A model generated the notes under the pieces. The model saw only the letters and a program-made list of their open reading frames with translations. It was not told where the DNA came from and did not search any database. This document shows positions 5,584 through 5,850 of a stretch of 5,850 nt of DNA, piece after piece (the first letter of the stretch is position 1; the number at the start of each line of letters is the position of its first letter). A program made the translations under genes and the position numbers. The DNA comes from Bacteroidia bacterium (GTDB taxonomy: Bacteria > Bacteroidota > Bacteroidia > Bacteroidales > UBA932), in assembly GCA_021153285.1 (NCBI GenBank), contig JAGKTT010000099.1, positions 1 to 5,850 of the forward strand, in the 5' to 3' direction.

Positions 5584-5850
5584 ATGAAAACGCTGAAACT
5601 ATTCCGTGCACTGTCTATGGCAGGAGGACTCACCTGCTTTATGATATCGTGCCTGCCTGACATTAAAGGTGAAAATGGTTATGACTGGATGATGATTGCA
5701 GCTATTATGCTGGTCTTGGTTATCCTGCCTACGACACTGATAGTCAGGATAAAAAGGGAAAATCACCCTGAAACACTGACAGAATTCAACAAAGGTTATC
5801 ATACCATCAATGTCATTTGTGCCAGCATACTGATCGGACTTTGCATCACA
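5584..5850 (+). CDS. Membrane protein, 3' end beyond the window
   Basis: The first 89 codons of a membrane protein; the frame is still open at the right edge. Hydrophobic segments lie at about 8-24, 36-54 and 74-89 (cut off). The first is preceded by a basic start (MKTLKLFR) and ends in FMISC, which could be read as a lipobox, but the later helices favour a plain multi-spanning protein. A charged loop (RIKRENHPETLTEFNKGYH) separates helices two and three. I do not recognise the family. The small size of the helical units and the context suggest another envelope protein of the same transcription unit as DUF3810, 11 bases downstream of its stop. Confidence 0.65.
   Translation, partial: MKTLKLFRALSMAGGLTCFMISCLPDIKGENGYDWMMIAAIMLVLVILPTTLIVRIKRENHPETLTEFNKGYHTINVICASILIGLCIT

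Noticed and set aside
1..5850. Insertion sequence, transposase or phage gene disrupting the broken genes
   Set aside because: No transposase, integrase or terminal-repeat-bounded insert is visible at either break; the breaks look like small deletions or indels.

Overview
The window looks like chromosomal DNA of a gut-type Bacteroidota, most likely Bacteroidales. Three things point there: −7 promoter elements of the TAnnTTTG type; almost no Shine-Dalgarno sequences; and protein families typical of that phylum (a membrane-anchored TPR regulator with a LuxR-like C-terminus, a DUF2007 protein, an S41 peptidase and DUF3810). All convincing genes are on the + strand. I cannot name the species.

Layout. 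Positions 1-431 hold no convincing gene but carry a hairpin and four related 16-bp sites in alternating orientation (46-185). From about 432/468 to 2126 lies a TPR/transmembrane/HTH signalling protein. A rho-independent terminator (2178-2213) and a promoter (2236-2243) follow. The next transcription unit holds a DUF2007 protein (2284-2535), a broken S41 peptidase (2539-3866) and a small membrane protein (3850-4149). A second promoter region with a 15-bp palindrome (4150-4337) leads into a four-helix membrane protein (4338-4727), a broken DUF3810 membrane protein with an HExxH motif (4756-5572), and a membrane protein that runs off the window (from 5584).

How it fits together. The regulator reads as a sensor whose TPR part lies outside the cytoplasm and whose DNA-binding part lies inside. 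The two downstream units encode only envelope-type proteins, two of them hydrolase-like. A link between regulator and units is inference from proximity.

The striking feature is damage. The S41 gene and the DUF3810 gene are each split by a frameshift, and each also seems to have lost several tens of codons in front of its catalytic motif, while the catalytic residues remain. The regulator lacks ATG at the position where its signal peptide would naturally begin (ACG at 468). The locus therefore looks like an envelope-protease region in decay, or one whose sequence needs verification. The alternating inverted sites at 46-185 are the best candidate for something not explained by known genes.
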